A stretch of 64,000 nt of DNA, taken from Candidatus Dechloromonas phosphoritropha (GTDB taxonomy: Bacteria; Pseudomonadota; Gammaproteobacteria; Burkholderiales; Rhodocyclaceae). The notes under the pieces are model-generated. The model was given only the letters and a program-made list of their open reading frames with translations, ran no database searches and had not been told where the DNA came from. Both the position numbers and the translations under genes were made by a program. Location of the stretch: assembly GCA_016722705.1 (NCBI GenBank), contig JADKGN010000004.1, positions 1,178,001-1,242,000 of the forward strand. The letters run 5' to 3'. Positions 54,455-63,936 of the stretch are shown here, in pieces (position 1 is the first letter of the stretch; every line of letters starts with the position of its first letter).

Positions 54455-55694
54455 TTACGGAACGAATCAGCGCCAGCGTCCGCGCGCTGGCACCGCGATG
54501 GGCGCCGGCAAAGCTCAAGGCGGCGGCTCGCATCTCCGCGAGTTCGCCGGCATCGCCCAACGCCCGGCAAATTATCGCGGCGAGCCCCTCCGCATCGGGC
54601 ACCCGCAGTGCGGCGCCGGCAGCGATGGCATCGGCGGTCGCCTGCAGAAAGTTGAATGTATGCGGGCCAACGACTCCCGGGCAACCGCAGGCCGCGGCCT
54701 CGATCAGGTTCTGCCCGCCGAGCGGAACCAGGCTGCCGCCGACAAAGGCGATATCGGCGAGGGTGTAATAAGCGGCCATTTCACCCATGCTGTCCCCCAG
54801 CCATATCTGTGTCTCCAGGCCGGGCAGGCTGTCGCTGCGCTGGACGAAGTCGATCCCGAGCCCGGTCAACAGCGCCGCGACTTCCGCGAAGCGCTGAGGA
54901 TGGCGCGGAACCAGGACGAGCAGCGCACGCGATGCCGGAATTCCACGCCATGCTTCCAGCAGCAGGGCCTCTTCTCCGTCACGCGTGCTGGCCGCCAGCC
55001 ACACCTGGCGGCTGCCAAGCGCCTCGCGCCAGGTGTTGCCGAGAGCGATTTTTTCGGGCGCCGGCGTGACATCGAACTTGAGGTTGCCACAGACGCTCAC
55101 GTTGCCCGCACCGAGCCCGGCGATTCGCGTCGCATCACCGGGCGTCTGCGCGGCGACAGCGCTCAGCGCGGAGAAGGCCGGTCGCGCCAGCGCCGCGGCC
55201 TTCCCGTAAGCGCGCGCCGAGCGTTCGGAAAGCCGCGCGTTGGCGAGAAAGACCGGCACCCTCCGGTGCTTCGCAGCAGCCAGCAGATTCGGCCAGATTT
55301 CAGTTTCCATCAGCACGCCGAAGCTTGGCGAAAAGTGCCGCAAAAAGCGGTCGACCGCATCGGGATAGTCGTAGGGAAGATAGGCCTGCATCACCTTGTC
55401 GCCGTAGACTTCTTGCCCTGCCGCCCGACCGGTTGGCGTCATGCAGGTCAGCAGGATCCGGTGTTCCGGCCATGCCGCCTGCAAGGCTTCGATCAGTGGC
55501 TGCGCGGCGCGGGTCTCGCCAACCGACACGGCATGGACCCAGATCAGCCTTGCGGGTGCCGCCACGCCATAGATTGCCCAGCGCTCGGCCAGATTCCGCA
55601 GGTACTCGGGCTGGCGGCGAGCGCGCCAGAGCAGCCGCAGCAAGATCAGCGGGGTTGCCAGATAGATGATCAGGCTGTAGAGCAGGCGCACCAT
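54441..55694 (-). CDS. waaA: Kdo transferase
   Basis: 417 residues, GT30-type glycosyltransferase that adds Kdo to lipid A precursor at the inner membrane. N-terminal membrane anchor (LLYSLIIYLATPLILLRLLW), then IWVHAVSVGETRAAQPL with the catalytic glutamate, and FGVLMETEIWPNLLAA. The C-terminal domain contains GGSLVPLGGQNLIEAAACG. The ATG at 55694 is preferred; TTG codons lie three and two positions upstream. It converges with tolC, sharing 14 bases. Confidence 0.93.
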   Translation of the reverse strand: MVRLLYSLIIYLATPLILLRLLWRARRQPEYLRNLAERWAIYGVAAPARLIWVHAVSVGETRAAQPLIEALQAAWPEHRILLTCMTPTGRAAGQEVYGDKVMQAYLPYDYPDAVDRFLRHFSPSFGVLMETEIWPNLLAAAKHRRVPVFLANARLSERSARAYGKAAALARPAFSALSAVAAQTPGDATRIAGLGAGNVSVCGNLKFDVTPAPEKIALGNTWREALGSRQVWLAASTRDGEEALLLEAWRGIPASRALLVLVPRHPQRFAEVAALLTGLGIDFVQRSDSLPGLETQIWLGDSMGEMAAYYTLADIAFVGGSLVPLGGQNLIEAAACGCPGVVGPHTFNFLQATADAIAAGAALRVPDAEGLAAIICRALGDAGELAEMRAAALSFAGAHRGASARTLALIRSVITGQ

Positions 55695-55978
55695 CAGCAA
55701 CAACCCAGCGGCAACGCCGCGAATGCGGTGTCCAGCACCGGCATCAGCGGCCTGGCATTGGAGCCACGACGATGGATGTCTCTGCCCAGGGGGAGATCGT
55801 CGATCGCGTAACCGGGCGACGAATTTTTCACGGTCGGGATGGGCATCGGCGAATAGAATGGCGTTTTTTCGAAAGTCCGATTATAGATGCCCGCCCGACG
55901 CTTCGAAGAATGCTCGAACACCACTACGCCCTTGCTGCGCTGCGGTAAAATTCCCCTTTTCCTGCAAAAATTCAACCT
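55695..55978. other. Divergent intergenic region between waaA and the epimerase
   Basis: About 280 bases. A short minus-strand frame exists but has no recognisable content. Promoters for both flanking genes should lie here, but no convincing boxes were assigned. Confidence 0.5.
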
Positions 55979-56986
55979 GTGAAAATCCTCGTCACCGGCG
56001 CCGCCGGATTCATCGGCATGACCACCGCGCTCCGCCTGCTGGCACGCGGTGATGAAGTCATCGGCCTCGATAACCTCAACGACTATTACGAGGTCAGTCT
56101 CAAGGAAAGCCGCCTTGCCCAGCTGACCGGACATGCGAAGTTCCGCTTCGTCAAACTGGATGTCGCGGACCGCCCCGGCATGGAGGCCCTGTTTGCCGCC
56201 GAGAAATTCAACAGGGTCGTCCACCTCGCCGCACAGGCCGGTGTCCGCTATTCCTTGCAGAATCCGCACGCCTATGTCGACAGCAACGTCGTCGGCTTCA
56301 CCAATATCCTCGAAGGCTGTCGCCACAACGGGGTAAGCCACCTGGTCTACGCGTCCAGTTCGAGCGTCTATGGTGGCAACACCAGGATGCCGTTCTCCGA
56401 GCACGACAGCGTCGACCACCCGATCAGCCTCTATGCCGCAACCAAGAAGGCCAATGAGCTGATGGCCCACACCTACAGCCATCTCTACGGCCTGCCGACC
56501 ACCGGCCTGCGCTTCTTCACCGTCTATGGTCCGTGGGGGCGGCCGGACATGGCGCTGTTCCTGTTCACCCGGGCCATTCTCGAAGGCCGGCCGATCGACG
56601 TCTTCAACCACGGCAACATGCTGCGCGACTTCACCTACGTCGACGACATCGTCGAGGGCGTCATCCGCGTCGTGGACAAGACTGCTGCGGTCGACCCGGA
56701 ATATGACCCGATTTTCGCGGACCCGGCGACCAGCAACGCACCCTACCGCGTATTCAACATCGGCAACAACAATCCGGTGCAGTTGCTCGATTTCATCGGC
56801 GCCATCGAAGATGCTCTTGGAATGAAGGCGGAAAAGCGCCTGTTGCCGTTGCAGGATGGCGACGTCCCGGCCACCTACGCCAACACCGACCTGCTCAGCG
56901 ACTGGGTCGGCTTCGTCCCCGACACTAGTGTCCGGGAAGGCGTCGGCCGCTTCGTCGCCTGGTATCGCGATTACTACCGGACTTAA
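55979..56986 (+). CDS. UDP-glucuronate 4-epimerase-like sugar nucleotide epimerase
   Basis: 335-residue short-chain dehydrogenase/extended family protein. NAD motif TGAAGFIGMTTALRLL, YASSSSVYGGN with catalytic serine, and YAATKKANE with Tyr-xxx-Lys. The VYGPWGRPDMALFLF segment and length fit UDP-glucuronate 4-epimerases. The start is a GTG at 55979. It likely makes a galacturonate-type sugar nucleotide for surface polysaccharide, an inference, since no polysaccharide genes but waaA are nearby. Confidence 0.88.
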   Translation: MKILVTGAAGFIGMTTALRLLARGDEVIGLDNLNDYYEVSLKESRLAQLTGHAKFRFVKLDVADRPGMEALFAAEKFNRVVHLAAQAGVRYSLQNPHAYVDSNVVGFTNILEGCRHNGVSHLVYASSSSVYGGNTRMPFSEHDSVDHPISLYAATKKANELMAHTYSHLYGLPTTGLRFFTVYGPWGRPDMALFLFTRAILEGRPIDVFNHGNMLRDFTYVDDIVEGVIRVVDKTAAVDPEYDPIFADPATSNAPYRVFNIGNNNPVQLLDFIGAIEDALGMKAEKRLLPLQDGDVPATYANTDLLSDWVGFVPDTSVREGVGRFVAWYRDYYRT

Positions 56987-57059
56987 GGATCAGCGGCGGC
57001 GGCGTTTGTTTTGCTGTCCGCATTACAGTCAACGCTCAAACACGAGGAACGGGAAATTC

Positions 57060-57890
57060 ATGGCAACTTACGCCATCGGCGACATTCAGGGCTGCTTCGA
57101 CTCATTTCGGACGCTGCTCGATGCGTGCAGTTTCGATCCGGCAAGCGACCGCCTGTGGCTGGTCGGCGACCTCGTCAATCGCGGCCCGAAGTCACTGGAA
57201 ACCCTGCGCCTGGTCAAATCGCTCGCTTCATCGGTTTTCACCGTGCTTGGCAACCACGATTTGTATCTGCTAATGGTCGCCGAGGGCGGCGCGGAATACC
57301 GCGGCAAGAGCGATACCTTGCAGGAAATACTCGATGCCCCGGACCGCGACGAGTTGCTCGAATGGTTGCGCCAGCAACCGCTCTGTCACACCGAAGGCGA
57401 TTACTGCCTGGTCCACGCCGGACTGCTGCCGCAGTGGTCCGCTGCCCGCGCCCGCGAACTGGCGGGCGAGGTCGAAGCCGCGCTACGGGGGCTTGGCTAC
57501 AGGGAGTTCATTCTCAACCTCTGGGGCAGCAAGCCTACCGCCTGGTCCGACGATCTCACCGGCAAGAAGCGTCTGCGGGTGATCGTCAATGCAATGACGC
57601 GGATGCGTTTCTGCTCGCCCGACGGCAACATGGAATTCAAGAGCAAGGGCGAACTGGGAAGCGGCCCCCAAGGCTACCTGCCCTGGTTCGAGATTCCCGA
57701 CCGGCGGAGCGCCGATTCCATCCTCGTCACCGGACACTGGTCGGCGCTTGGACTGCGCATCACGGCGAATCTCCTGGCTCTGGATTCCGGCTGCCTGTGG
57801 GGCGGCCATCTGACCGCCGTGCGACTGGAAGACCGGCGGGTGTTCCAGGTCGACTGCTCGCCAGGGGAAGCCCTTCCTCTCAGGGAATAG
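57060..57890 (+). CDS. apaH: Symmetrical bis(5'-nucleosyl)-tetraphosphatase
   Basis: 276 residues, calcineurin-like phosphoesterase hydrolysing Ap4A to ADP. Metal-binding motifs GDIQGCFDSF, LVGDLVNRGP, LGNHDLYLL and LVHAGLLPQW are present, and the C-terminal LDSGCLWGGHLTAVRL is typical. The ATG at 57060 follows an ACGGGAAA site. Length matches E. coli ApaH. Confidence 0.94.
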   Translation: MATYAIGDIQGCFDSFRTLLDACSFDPASDRLWLVGDLVNRGPKSLETLRLVKSLASSVFTVLGNHDLYLLMVAEGGAEYRGKSDTLQEILDAPDRDELLEWLRQQPLCHTEGDYCLVHAGLLPQWSAARARELAGEVEAALRGLGYREFILNLWGSKPTAWSDDLTGKKRLRVIVNAMTRMRFCSPDGNMEFKSKGELGSGPQGYLPWFEIPDRRSADSILVTGHWSALGLRITANLLALDSGCLWGGHLTAVRLEDRRVFQVDCSPGEALPLRE

Positions 57891-57950
57891 CCGCACACGT
57901 TATCGTCGCGCGGCGGCGATAACGCGGCGGTAAGCCGGGCATCCACTCGC

Positions 57951-58568
57951 TCAGGCGGCCGCGCTTGGACGTTCGGCGATGCGCTCGCGCCAGGCTGCGA
58001 GACTGAGCAGGCCGGCTTCGGCCGGCCGGAACTTGACCAGACGCGCGAATTCGATGGCGCAGAATGCGGTGATGTCGGCGATGGTGAACCGCTCGCCGGC
58101 AACGTACGGGCGCGTCGCGAGCAGTTCATCCAGCCAGCGCGCGTTCTGCAGCATCTTTTCTCCCTGAGAATGCCCGAAGTCGGGAAACTGCGGCTGCTCG
58201 AGCACCGCCAACCCCGGGTGGGTGTGCCGTATGTGGTTGGCGCCGATGGCGAAGATATTGAATTCGACCTGACGGTCGGCCATCTCGATGAATGCCCGTT
58301 CCTCGCCGTTGCGTCCCATCAGGTTGGGTTCGGGGTAGAGGAACTCGAGATAGGTGCAGATCGCCCGCGACTCCGCGAGAAAGCGGCCATCGTCAAGTTC
58401 GAGAACCGGCACCCGGGCGAGCGGATTGCGTGCCAGAAATTCCGTTTCTTTGTGCTGTCCAGCGTTCAGATCGACCAGATGACGCTCGATGTCGTGGATG
58501 CCCTTTTCCGCCAGGAACATATCCACCCGGCGCGGATTCGGCGCCTTTGGCGATGTGTGAAGTTTCAT
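57951..58568 (-). CDS. Glutathione S-transferase family protein
   Basis: 205 residues. Thioredoxin-like N-domain (residues ~1-80, with ARVPVLELDDGRFLAESRAI, the cis-proline and glutathione-binding serine) and helical C-domain (~90-200). The first residues MKLHTSPKAPNPRRVDMFLA resemble GstB/theta-type proteins with the serine at position 6. Substrate unknown. It overlaps the next GST gene upstream by 4 nt, so the two are co-expressed. Confidence 0.88.
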   Translation of the reverse strand: MKLHTSPKAPNPRRVDMFLAEKGIHDIERHLVDLNAGQHKETEFLARNPLARVPVLELDDGRFLAESRAICTYLEFLYPEPNLMGRNGEERAFIEMADRQVEFNIFAIGANHIRHTHPGLAVLEQPQFPDFGHSQGEKMLQNARWLDELLATRPYVAGERFTIADITAFCAIEFARLVKFRPAEAGLLSLAAWRERIAERPSAAA

Positions 58569-59275
58569 TGCTGCTGGCCCTGTTGCGACCGTCCCATCTC
58601 GACCATCTTGCGTGCCTCCTCGGAAAATTTCCGTGCCGTCTCCGCATCATCGCGTGATTCGACACTGGAAGGTGGCTTGAGTATCCCCTGTTGCACTGCC
58701 GGTCGCGCCCGGATCTGCGCAAGCCAGCGTTGGAGGTGCGGGAAATCTTCGACCGGAACCCCCGACCACGTGTGCGTCCGCACCCAAGCCCAGTTGGCGA
58801 TGTCGGCAATCGAGTAGTCGCCGGCCAGGAATTCGTGGTTCGCGAGATGCTTGTCAAGGACGCCGAACAACCGGGTGCATTCACCCTGATAACGATCGAT
58901 CGCCGGCTGAATTTTCTCGGGGAAATAGCGGAAGAAGACGTTGGCCTGACCCATCATCGGCCCGATTCCGCCCATCTGGAACATTAGCCATTGCAGGACC
59001 AGTGACCGCCCCTTGGGGTCGCCCGGCATCAGCCGCCCGGTCTTCTCGGCGAGATAGACCAGGATGGCGCCTGATTCGAACACCGCGAAGTCGTCTGCAT
59101 CGTGATCGACGATCGCCGGAATCCGGCCATTCGGGTTGATCGCCAGAAACCATGGCTGCTTCTGTTCCAGTTTGCCGAGGTCGAGAATGCGCAGCGTGTA
59201 GGGCAGCCCCAGTTCTTCCAGCGCAATGGAAACCTTGTGGCCGTTCGGGGTTGCTGCGGTAAACAGTTCGATCAT
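58565..59275 (-). CDS. YghU/nu-class-like glutathione S-transferase
   Basis: 236 residues from the ATG at 59275 (MIELFTAATPNGHKVSIALE). It contains NPNGRIPAIVDHD and VFESGAILVYLAEKTGRLMP, and the C-domain FQMGGIGPMMGQANVFFRY of the YfcG/YghU (nu) class, which binds two glutathiones and has disulfide reductase activity in E. coli. A longer frame upstream is disregarded for lack of a start near a binding site. Operon with the downstream GST gene. Confidence 0.9.
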   Translation of the reverse strand: MIELFTAATPNGHKVSIALEELGLPYTLRILDLGKLEQKQPWFLAINPNGRIPAIVDHDADDFAVFESGAILVYLAEKTGRLMPGDPKGRSLVLQWLMFQMGGIGPMMGQANVFFRYFPEKIQPAIDRYQGECTRLFGVLDKHLANHEFLAGDYSIADIANWAWVRTHTWSGVPVEDFPHLQRWLAQIRARPAVQQGILKPPSSVESRDDAETARKFSEEARKMVEMGRSQQGQQQ

Positions 59276-59327
59276 GTCAATTATCCTTTGGCAGCGTTGG
59301 CCGGGACTTGACCCCGGCAATCTCCGG

Positions 59328-59708
59328 TCACTTCTTTCCGCTATTCTCGAGCAACGACTGCAATGCCGCGAACGGCGAGTGCGAGGCTCCGCCGCCCCTT
59401 GCCGGCCCGGCATCGGTGTAACCACGGTCGGCTTCGATCTGCTTCTGGTGTTCGTTGTCGTGGCAATAGACACAAAGCAGTTCCCAGTTGCCTCCGTCGG
59501 GCGGATTGTTGTCGTGGTTGTGATCGCGGTGATGAACCGTCAGTTCGCGCAGATTGGCGAGGGTGAACTCCCGTGCGCAGCGACCGCAAATCCATGGATA
59601 GATCTTGAGCGCGCGCTCGCGATAGCCCGATTCCCGGGTCTCGCGGGATTTGCGCGCATCGCGAACGATACGGTCCAGACGATCGTGGTCTATCTCCTTG
59701 ACGGTCAT
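59328..59708 (-). CDS. yajD: YajD-family HNH nuclease-like protein
   Basis: 126 residues from the ATG at 59708, preceded by GGGAGG. The HNH motif is VHHRDHNHDNNPPDGGNWE, with zinc-binding cysteines in CGRCAREF and LLCVYCHDNEH. Close similarity to the short YajD proteins of enterobacteria; their function is not established. The C-terminus ends in a low-complexity glycine/serine part. It is upstream of the two GST genes on the same strand, 52 bases away. Confidence 0.88.
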   Translation of the reverse strand: MTVKEIDHDRLDRIVRDARKSRETRESGYRERALKIYPWICGRCAREFTLANLRELTVHHRDHNHDNNPPDGGNWELLCVYCHDNEHQKQIEADRGYTDAGPARGGGASHSPFAALQSLLENSGKK

Positions 59709-59998
59709 GCGGCCTCCCTGCCGGGTTATCGATATTGCCGGAACATTACCGCAAACGATGCGAAACGGTAAGGAGGGAGCGTGAATTAGCGAGGCTGGAG
59801 CATGCAAACTCGTTCATGATCAGTAATTTATGGCAATGGCTTGCAAACTTTGATAGACGGGATTGGCGCGAATCCCCCTGATCGGCCTATACTGAGGCCA
59901 AGCGACAACCACAGGCACGTGTTTCCGGCCCGGGTGGTAGCCGACGCCAGCAGATCCGGCGGCAATGTGAGCAATTACTGCAAACCCCTTGGAACCGA

Positions 59999-60730
59999 AT
60001 GATCGAACCCATTCTGTTGGTGGCCGCACGCATTTGCACTTTCGACGGGCAGAGGCCGTTGACGAATGCCAGCGGGCTTTTTTTCGAGCGCGACGGGCGT
60101 CTGTTTCTGGTAACCAGCCGGCATGTCATGGTCGACGAGCCGAGCAAGCATTTCCCGGACCGGATCGAGGTCGAACTGCACATCGACCCAGCCAACATGG
60201 CCAGATCCACCGGGTTTTCGATTCCGCTGTACCGGAACGGCAATAGCCTCTGGCGCCAGGGCCTCGATACCGCAGGCGAGATTGACGTGGCGGCGATCGA
60301 AATCGAACGCCCGGCGCTCCCGAAAACAGCGGTTTTCCGCGCCTTTACGCCGCGGCATCTGGTTGGCCGGCTGGATCAGGTTGAGGTCGGCACCTCACTG
60401 CTGGTGGTGGGTTTTCCGCTCGGTTTCCACGACACACTGCACCACATGCCCGTTGTTCGCCATGCCGTCATTGCATCGTCGTTCGGGCTGCGCTTTCAGG
60501 GCGAGGGTTACTTCCTGACCGATGCGCGCACCCACCGCGGAACCAGCGGCGCGCCCGTCGTCATGCGCGTGCCGGAAGGGAGTCGGGTGCACGGCGACCT
60601 GCCGTGGATGTTGCTCGGCGTCCATTCGGCGCGCCTCGATGTCGGAACGCGCGACCTGAAGCTCGACGAGGCGCTGGGACTGAACTGCGCCTGGTACGCC
60701 GACATCCTGCTGACTCTCACCGAGCGCTGA
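59999..60730 (+). CDS. Trypsin-like serine protease without signal peptide
   Basis: 243 residues with the S1-type fold. The putative triad is His42 (VTSRHVMV), Asp96 (GEIDVAAIEI) and Ser183 (THRGTSGAPVVM). No signal peptide, membrane helix or PDZ domain is seen, so the protein should be cytosolic, as in a set of trypsin-like 'Tryp_2' proteins with unknown targets. The 290 bases upstream contain a possible -10 (TATACT near 59889) but no strong -35. The IS1182-type element begins about 60 bases downstream. Confidence 0.75.
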   Translation: MIEPILLVAARICTFDGQRPLTNASGLFFERDGRLFLVTSRHVMVDEPSKHFPDRIEVELHIDPANMARSTGFSIPLYRNGNSLWRQGLDTAGEIDVAAIEIERPALPKTAVFRAFTPRHLVGRLDQVEVGTSLLVVGFPLGFHDTLHHMPVVRHAVIASSFGLRFQGEGYFLTDARTHRGTSGAPVVMRVPEGSRVHGDLPWMLLGVHSARLDVGTRDLKLDEALGLNCAWYADILLTLTER

Positions 60731-60793
60731 AGCCAGTTGCCGGACCAAAGGTCGAGTGCAAGGTTTTCCTCAACGGCCGCGAAGATTCCCTAG

Positions 60794-62327
60794 CAGCCTG
60801 TCGGGCTTTTCCCGCGCGCGATGCAGTTATGCGATAAGCATGTCTTCTTGAGCGCCCGGGCTCTGCCATGTTCCGCTTTATCGTTGCCGAGCGCAAGACA
60901 GGCTATCTGTTGCCGCCGTCGCTGGACGATTGCTTGAAAGAAGATCACCTGGCATGCTTCATTGTCGAGGTGATTGACCAGCTTGATTTTTCCAACCTGA
61001 CTCGGCAGTACGCTGGGCGTGGATCGAAAGCGCACCATCCGGCGGCGCTGCTGACGATTCTGGTCTATGGCTACACGATCGCCGTGTTCTCCAGTCGCAA
61101 GCTGGAGCAAGCCACCGACGATTCGGTCGCCTTCCGCTACCTGGCCGCGGGCAGCCACCCCGATCACACCACCTTGGCGACCTTTCGCCAGCGTTTTCTT
61201 GACGAAGTGGCCGGCCTGTTTGTGAAGGTCCTGGAACTGGCCAAGGAAATGAAGCTGCCCAAGCTGGGCAACGTTTGCCTGGACGGGACGAAGGTCAATG
61301 CCAATGCCTCACGGCACAGTGCGCTATCCCATGGGCACATCGAGAAAATGGAAGTCCAGCTCAAGGCAAAGCTTCAGGAACTGCTGGCCTTGGCGGATCG
61401 GGCGGATGTGCCGGACAACGTCAGCCTATCCGATGAAATCAAGCGCTGCGAGGACCGGTTGGCGGCCATGGCGGTGGCGAAGGCCAGGATTGCTGCCCGA
61501 GCCGAAGAGCGCTATCAGCGGGAGAAGGCTGAGTACGACCAGAAGATGGCTGGTCGTGCCGCCAAGGAAGAGGCGACGGGCAAGAAGCCTGGAGGTAAGC
61601 CGCCGAAGGCGCCGGAACCGGGGCCACGGGACAGCGATCAGGTGAATCTCGCCGACGAAGAATCGCGCATCATGCCGGTCGCCGGTGGCGGCTTCGAGCA
61701 GGCGTACAACGCCCAGGCGGCGGTCGATGCCGACACTATGCGGGTGGTCGCGGTCGGCGTCACGCAAGCGCCCAATGACAAGGAGCAGGTCGAGCCGATG
61801 CTGGCGACGCTCCAGGCACAGGCCGAGGTGCTGGGTGCGCTCGCGTGTCTGATTGCCGACACCGGCTTTTGCAGCGAGAAGAACCTCAAGGCCTGCGAGG
61901 CGGCCGGCATTGCGCCCCTGATCGCCATCGCTCGCGACGAGCACCATCCCGGCTGTCGGGAGCGCCACAGCGAGCCGGCAGCATTACCCGACGACGCCAC
62001 GCCAACGCAGGCCAGGGCTCATCGTCTGAAGACCAAGGCAGGGCGAGCGCTCTACGCCTTACGCAAACAAACGGTCGAGCCGGTCTTCGGCATTATCAAA
62101 TCCGTCTTGTGCTTTCGACAGTTTTCCCTGCGTGGTTTGAAGAACGTCCAGGACGAGTGGATGCTGGTCTGCCTCGCGTGGAACTTGAAGCGCATGGCCG
62201 CATTGCGCCCACAGTAGGGAAAAACGAGGGGAAAACCCTCAAAAAAACCGGAAAATCAGCAAATCCGGCCTCCGCATTACCCATTGTGCAATTTTTCAGC
62301 TTTTGGGAGGCTAAGCCCAACAGGCTG
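60794..62327 (+). mobile_element. IS1182-type insertion sequence with CTAG duplication
   Basis: Ends match as inverted repeats (CAGCCTGTCGGGCTT at 60794-60808 and the complement CAGCCTGTTGGGCTT at the right end, 14 of 15 positions). Both ends are flanked by CTAG (60790-60793 and 62328-62331). Palindromic CTAG target sites are known for this family. The single gene is intact, so the element looks recent. Confidence 0.87.
60868..62217 (+). CDS. IS1182-family transposase
   Basis: 449 residues. The N-terminal LLPPSLDDCLKEDHLACFI and FRYLAAGSHPDHTTLATFR are typical. The catalytic region shows VCLDGTKVNANASRH (first acidic residue), CLIADTGFCSEKNLKACEA (second) and RKQTVEPVFGIIKSV with the glutamate. 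Between them is a charged, lysine-rich coiled-coil of about 90 residues (EKMEVQLKAKLQELLALA and EERYQREKAEYDQKMAG). Full length within the inverted repeats. Confidence 0.93.
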   Translation: MFRFIVAERKTGYLLPPSLDDCLKEDHLACFIVEVIDQLDFSNLTRQYAGRGSKAHHPAALLTILVYGYTIAVFSSRKLEQATDDSVAFRYLAAGSHPDHTTLATFRQRFLDEVAGLFVKVLELAKEMKLPKLGNVCLDGTKVNANASRHSALSHGHIEKMEVQLKAKLQELLALADRADVPDNVSLSDEIKRCEDRLAAMAVAKARIAARAEERYQREKAEYDQKMAGRAAKEEATGKKPGGKPPKAPEPGPRDSDQVNLADEESRIMPVAGGGFEQAYNAQAAVDADTMRVVAVGVTQAPNDKEQVEPMLATLQAQAEVLGALACLIADTGFCSEKNLKACEAAGIAPLIAIARDEHHPGCRERHSEPAALPDDATPTQARAHRLKTKAGRALYALRKQTVEPVFGIIKSVLCFRQFSLRGLKNVQDEWMLVCLAWNLKRMAALRPQ

Positions 62328-62331
62328 CTAG

Positions 62332-62598
62332 GCAGCATTCGATGCGATATTGGCCGCCGGCGCGCCGGCGGCGCCGCTCGCCTGCTGCAACAGGGGAATG
62401 CCGCTTCTGGCGTTGGCATAGTCACGATCCCAGGCGGGCACCTTGAGCGTCATCAAACAGTGCCACAGCGGTGGAATCATGGCAACAATGATGGTGACTA
62501 GATACCCTTGGATTCCTTATCCTTTTGAGGGCGGGCACTCTCCGGAAGGCCCAAGCTCGAGCAAATTCCTGCTAGACCACGCTGGTCGGGCAGCGGGC
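62332..62598. other. Intergenic region right of the IS1182-type element
   Basis: About 270 bases. A 41-codon minus-strand frame (MTLKVPAWDRDYANARSG start) ends in the TAG of the right CTAG copy; it lacks a ribosome-binding site. No recognisable gene, terminator or RNA was seen. Confidence 0.45.
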
Positions 62599-63936
62599 CT
62601 AATCCAGATTCGCGGCCAGCACCAGAACATAGAGCGCTCCGACCGACAACTGCACCACCGTAATCGGCAGCCCGATGCGCAGGAATTGCATGAAGCTCAC
62701 GCGCCGACCGTGCGAAGCACAGATGCCCACGGCCACAATATTGGCCGAGGCGCCAATCAGCGTCGCGTTGCCGCCGAGGGTACCGCCGAACATCATCGCG
62801 ACGAATACCGGCAGCGTGGCCTTGGGCCAGTTGTCAAAACCGGGGGCGAGAGCGACCTCCGGAACCGCCTGGGCTGCCACCAGGTAGCCGGTGATCATCA
62901 CCAGCGCGGCGGCGACCAACGGGATATTGGCGACCACGAGCCCAATCGTGCCGATGCTAGCCAGGGTCACCAGGGCCGCCAAAGTAAACTGTGTCCCGAA
63001 CCAGAGGTAGAACTGGAGCGACAGGCTTTGCAGCAGCTCGGTTTTCACAAGGGCCTGGACCAGGGTAAAGATGGCGCCGAGAAAGACGAGCGTCTTCCAG
63101 TCCACGTCGCGGATCACATCGCCAACCGGCTCGATGCGCATGCCGTAGACCACGAGCAGCGCCAGCGAAGCCCCGATGATCGCGACCTGGGGCGGGATAA
63201 TGCGGGTCGGCAAGGACTCTCCGATGATAAACATGACCACCATGATCAGGAGCACGAGGAGCGCCAATACCAGGAAGGCGCGATGCTTGATGGCGACGTG
63301 CACGCTGGGTGGCAGGGTCGCGCGCACACTCCAGGCCTGCGGTAGCAGGCGCGGCAAAAAGGGGACGACGACCAGCGCGGCCAGCAGGCCGCCCAGGCTC
63401 ACCATCCGCAGATAATCGATGAACGACAGCCCGATCGCCCGGCCGACCAGAAAGGTGGCGGGGTCGCTCACCAGGGTCAACATGCCGGCCGCGTTGCTGA
63501 CGATCGCCGTGATGATCAGGGGTCCGACGAAGTCGATCTTGAGTATCTGGCAGACGCGGATAATGATCGGTGCGACCAGGATGACGACGGTGGCGTTGGG
63601 CAGAAAAGCGTTGAGCGGCAACAACAGCGCGACGGTCAGTAGCAAGAACCGCTTACCGCTGCCGCCGGTGGCGTTCAAGAACGCATCCCCGATCCACTCG
63701 AAGATTCCGGTCTTGCTGATCACGCGCGCCACTACCATGCCGCCGAAGAGCAGGGAGAGCGGACCGCCGGCGGTGTCTACGATCGGTATCAGATCATTGC
63801 CATCGAGGATCCCGAAGACGATCAAGATGCTGACCCCGAGCAGGGCGGCGACCGTCATGTCGATCAAATCGAACGCGATCAGGAAGATCACGGTGGCGAA
63901 AACGCCGATGGTGAGATAAATCTGCAGGTCAGTCAT
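62599..63936 (-). CDS. SLC13/ArsB-type (ion transporter superfamily) permease
   Basis: 445 residues with 11-12 membrane helices. The two repeats each carry a re-entrant motif: LPLNAFLPNATVVILVAPI in the first half and FGGTLGGNATLIGASANIV in the second, where SNT/ NAT-type motifs bind sodium and substrate in this superfamily. Similar proteins are annotated as SLC13, NhaD-like or ArsB-like transporters; the substrate (carboxylate, Na+/H+ or oxyanion) cannot be decided from sequence. The ATG lies at 63936 and no operon partner is visible within the 64 bases to the window edge. Confidence 0.8.
   Translation of the reverse strand: MTDLQIYLTIGVFATVIFLIAFDLIDMTVAALLGVSILIVFGILDGNDLIPIVDTAGGPLSLLFGGMVVARVISKTGIFEWIGDAFLNATGGSGKRFLLLTVALLLPLNAFLPNATVVILVAPIIIRVCQILKIDFVGPLIITAIVSNAAGMLTLVSDPATFLVGRAIGLSFIDYLRMVSLGGLLAALVVVPFLPRLLPQAWSVRATLPPSVHVAIKHRAFLVLALLVLLIMVVMFIIGESLPTRIIPPQVAIIGASLALLVVYGMRIEPVGDVIRDVDWKTLVFLGAIFTLVQALVKTELLQSLSLQFYLWFGTQFTLAALVTLASIGTIGLVVANIPLVAAALVMITGYLVAAQAVPEVALAPGFDNWPKATLPVFVAMMFGGTLGGNATLIGASANIVAVGICASHGRRVSFMQFLRIGLPITVVQLSVGALYVLVLAANLD

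Noticed and set aside
62330..62453. Minus-strand 41-codon frame as a gene interrupted by the IS1182-type element.
   Set aside because: The frame ends in the TAG of the target site itself; joining the flanks without the element also gives that stop, so no gene was interrupted.
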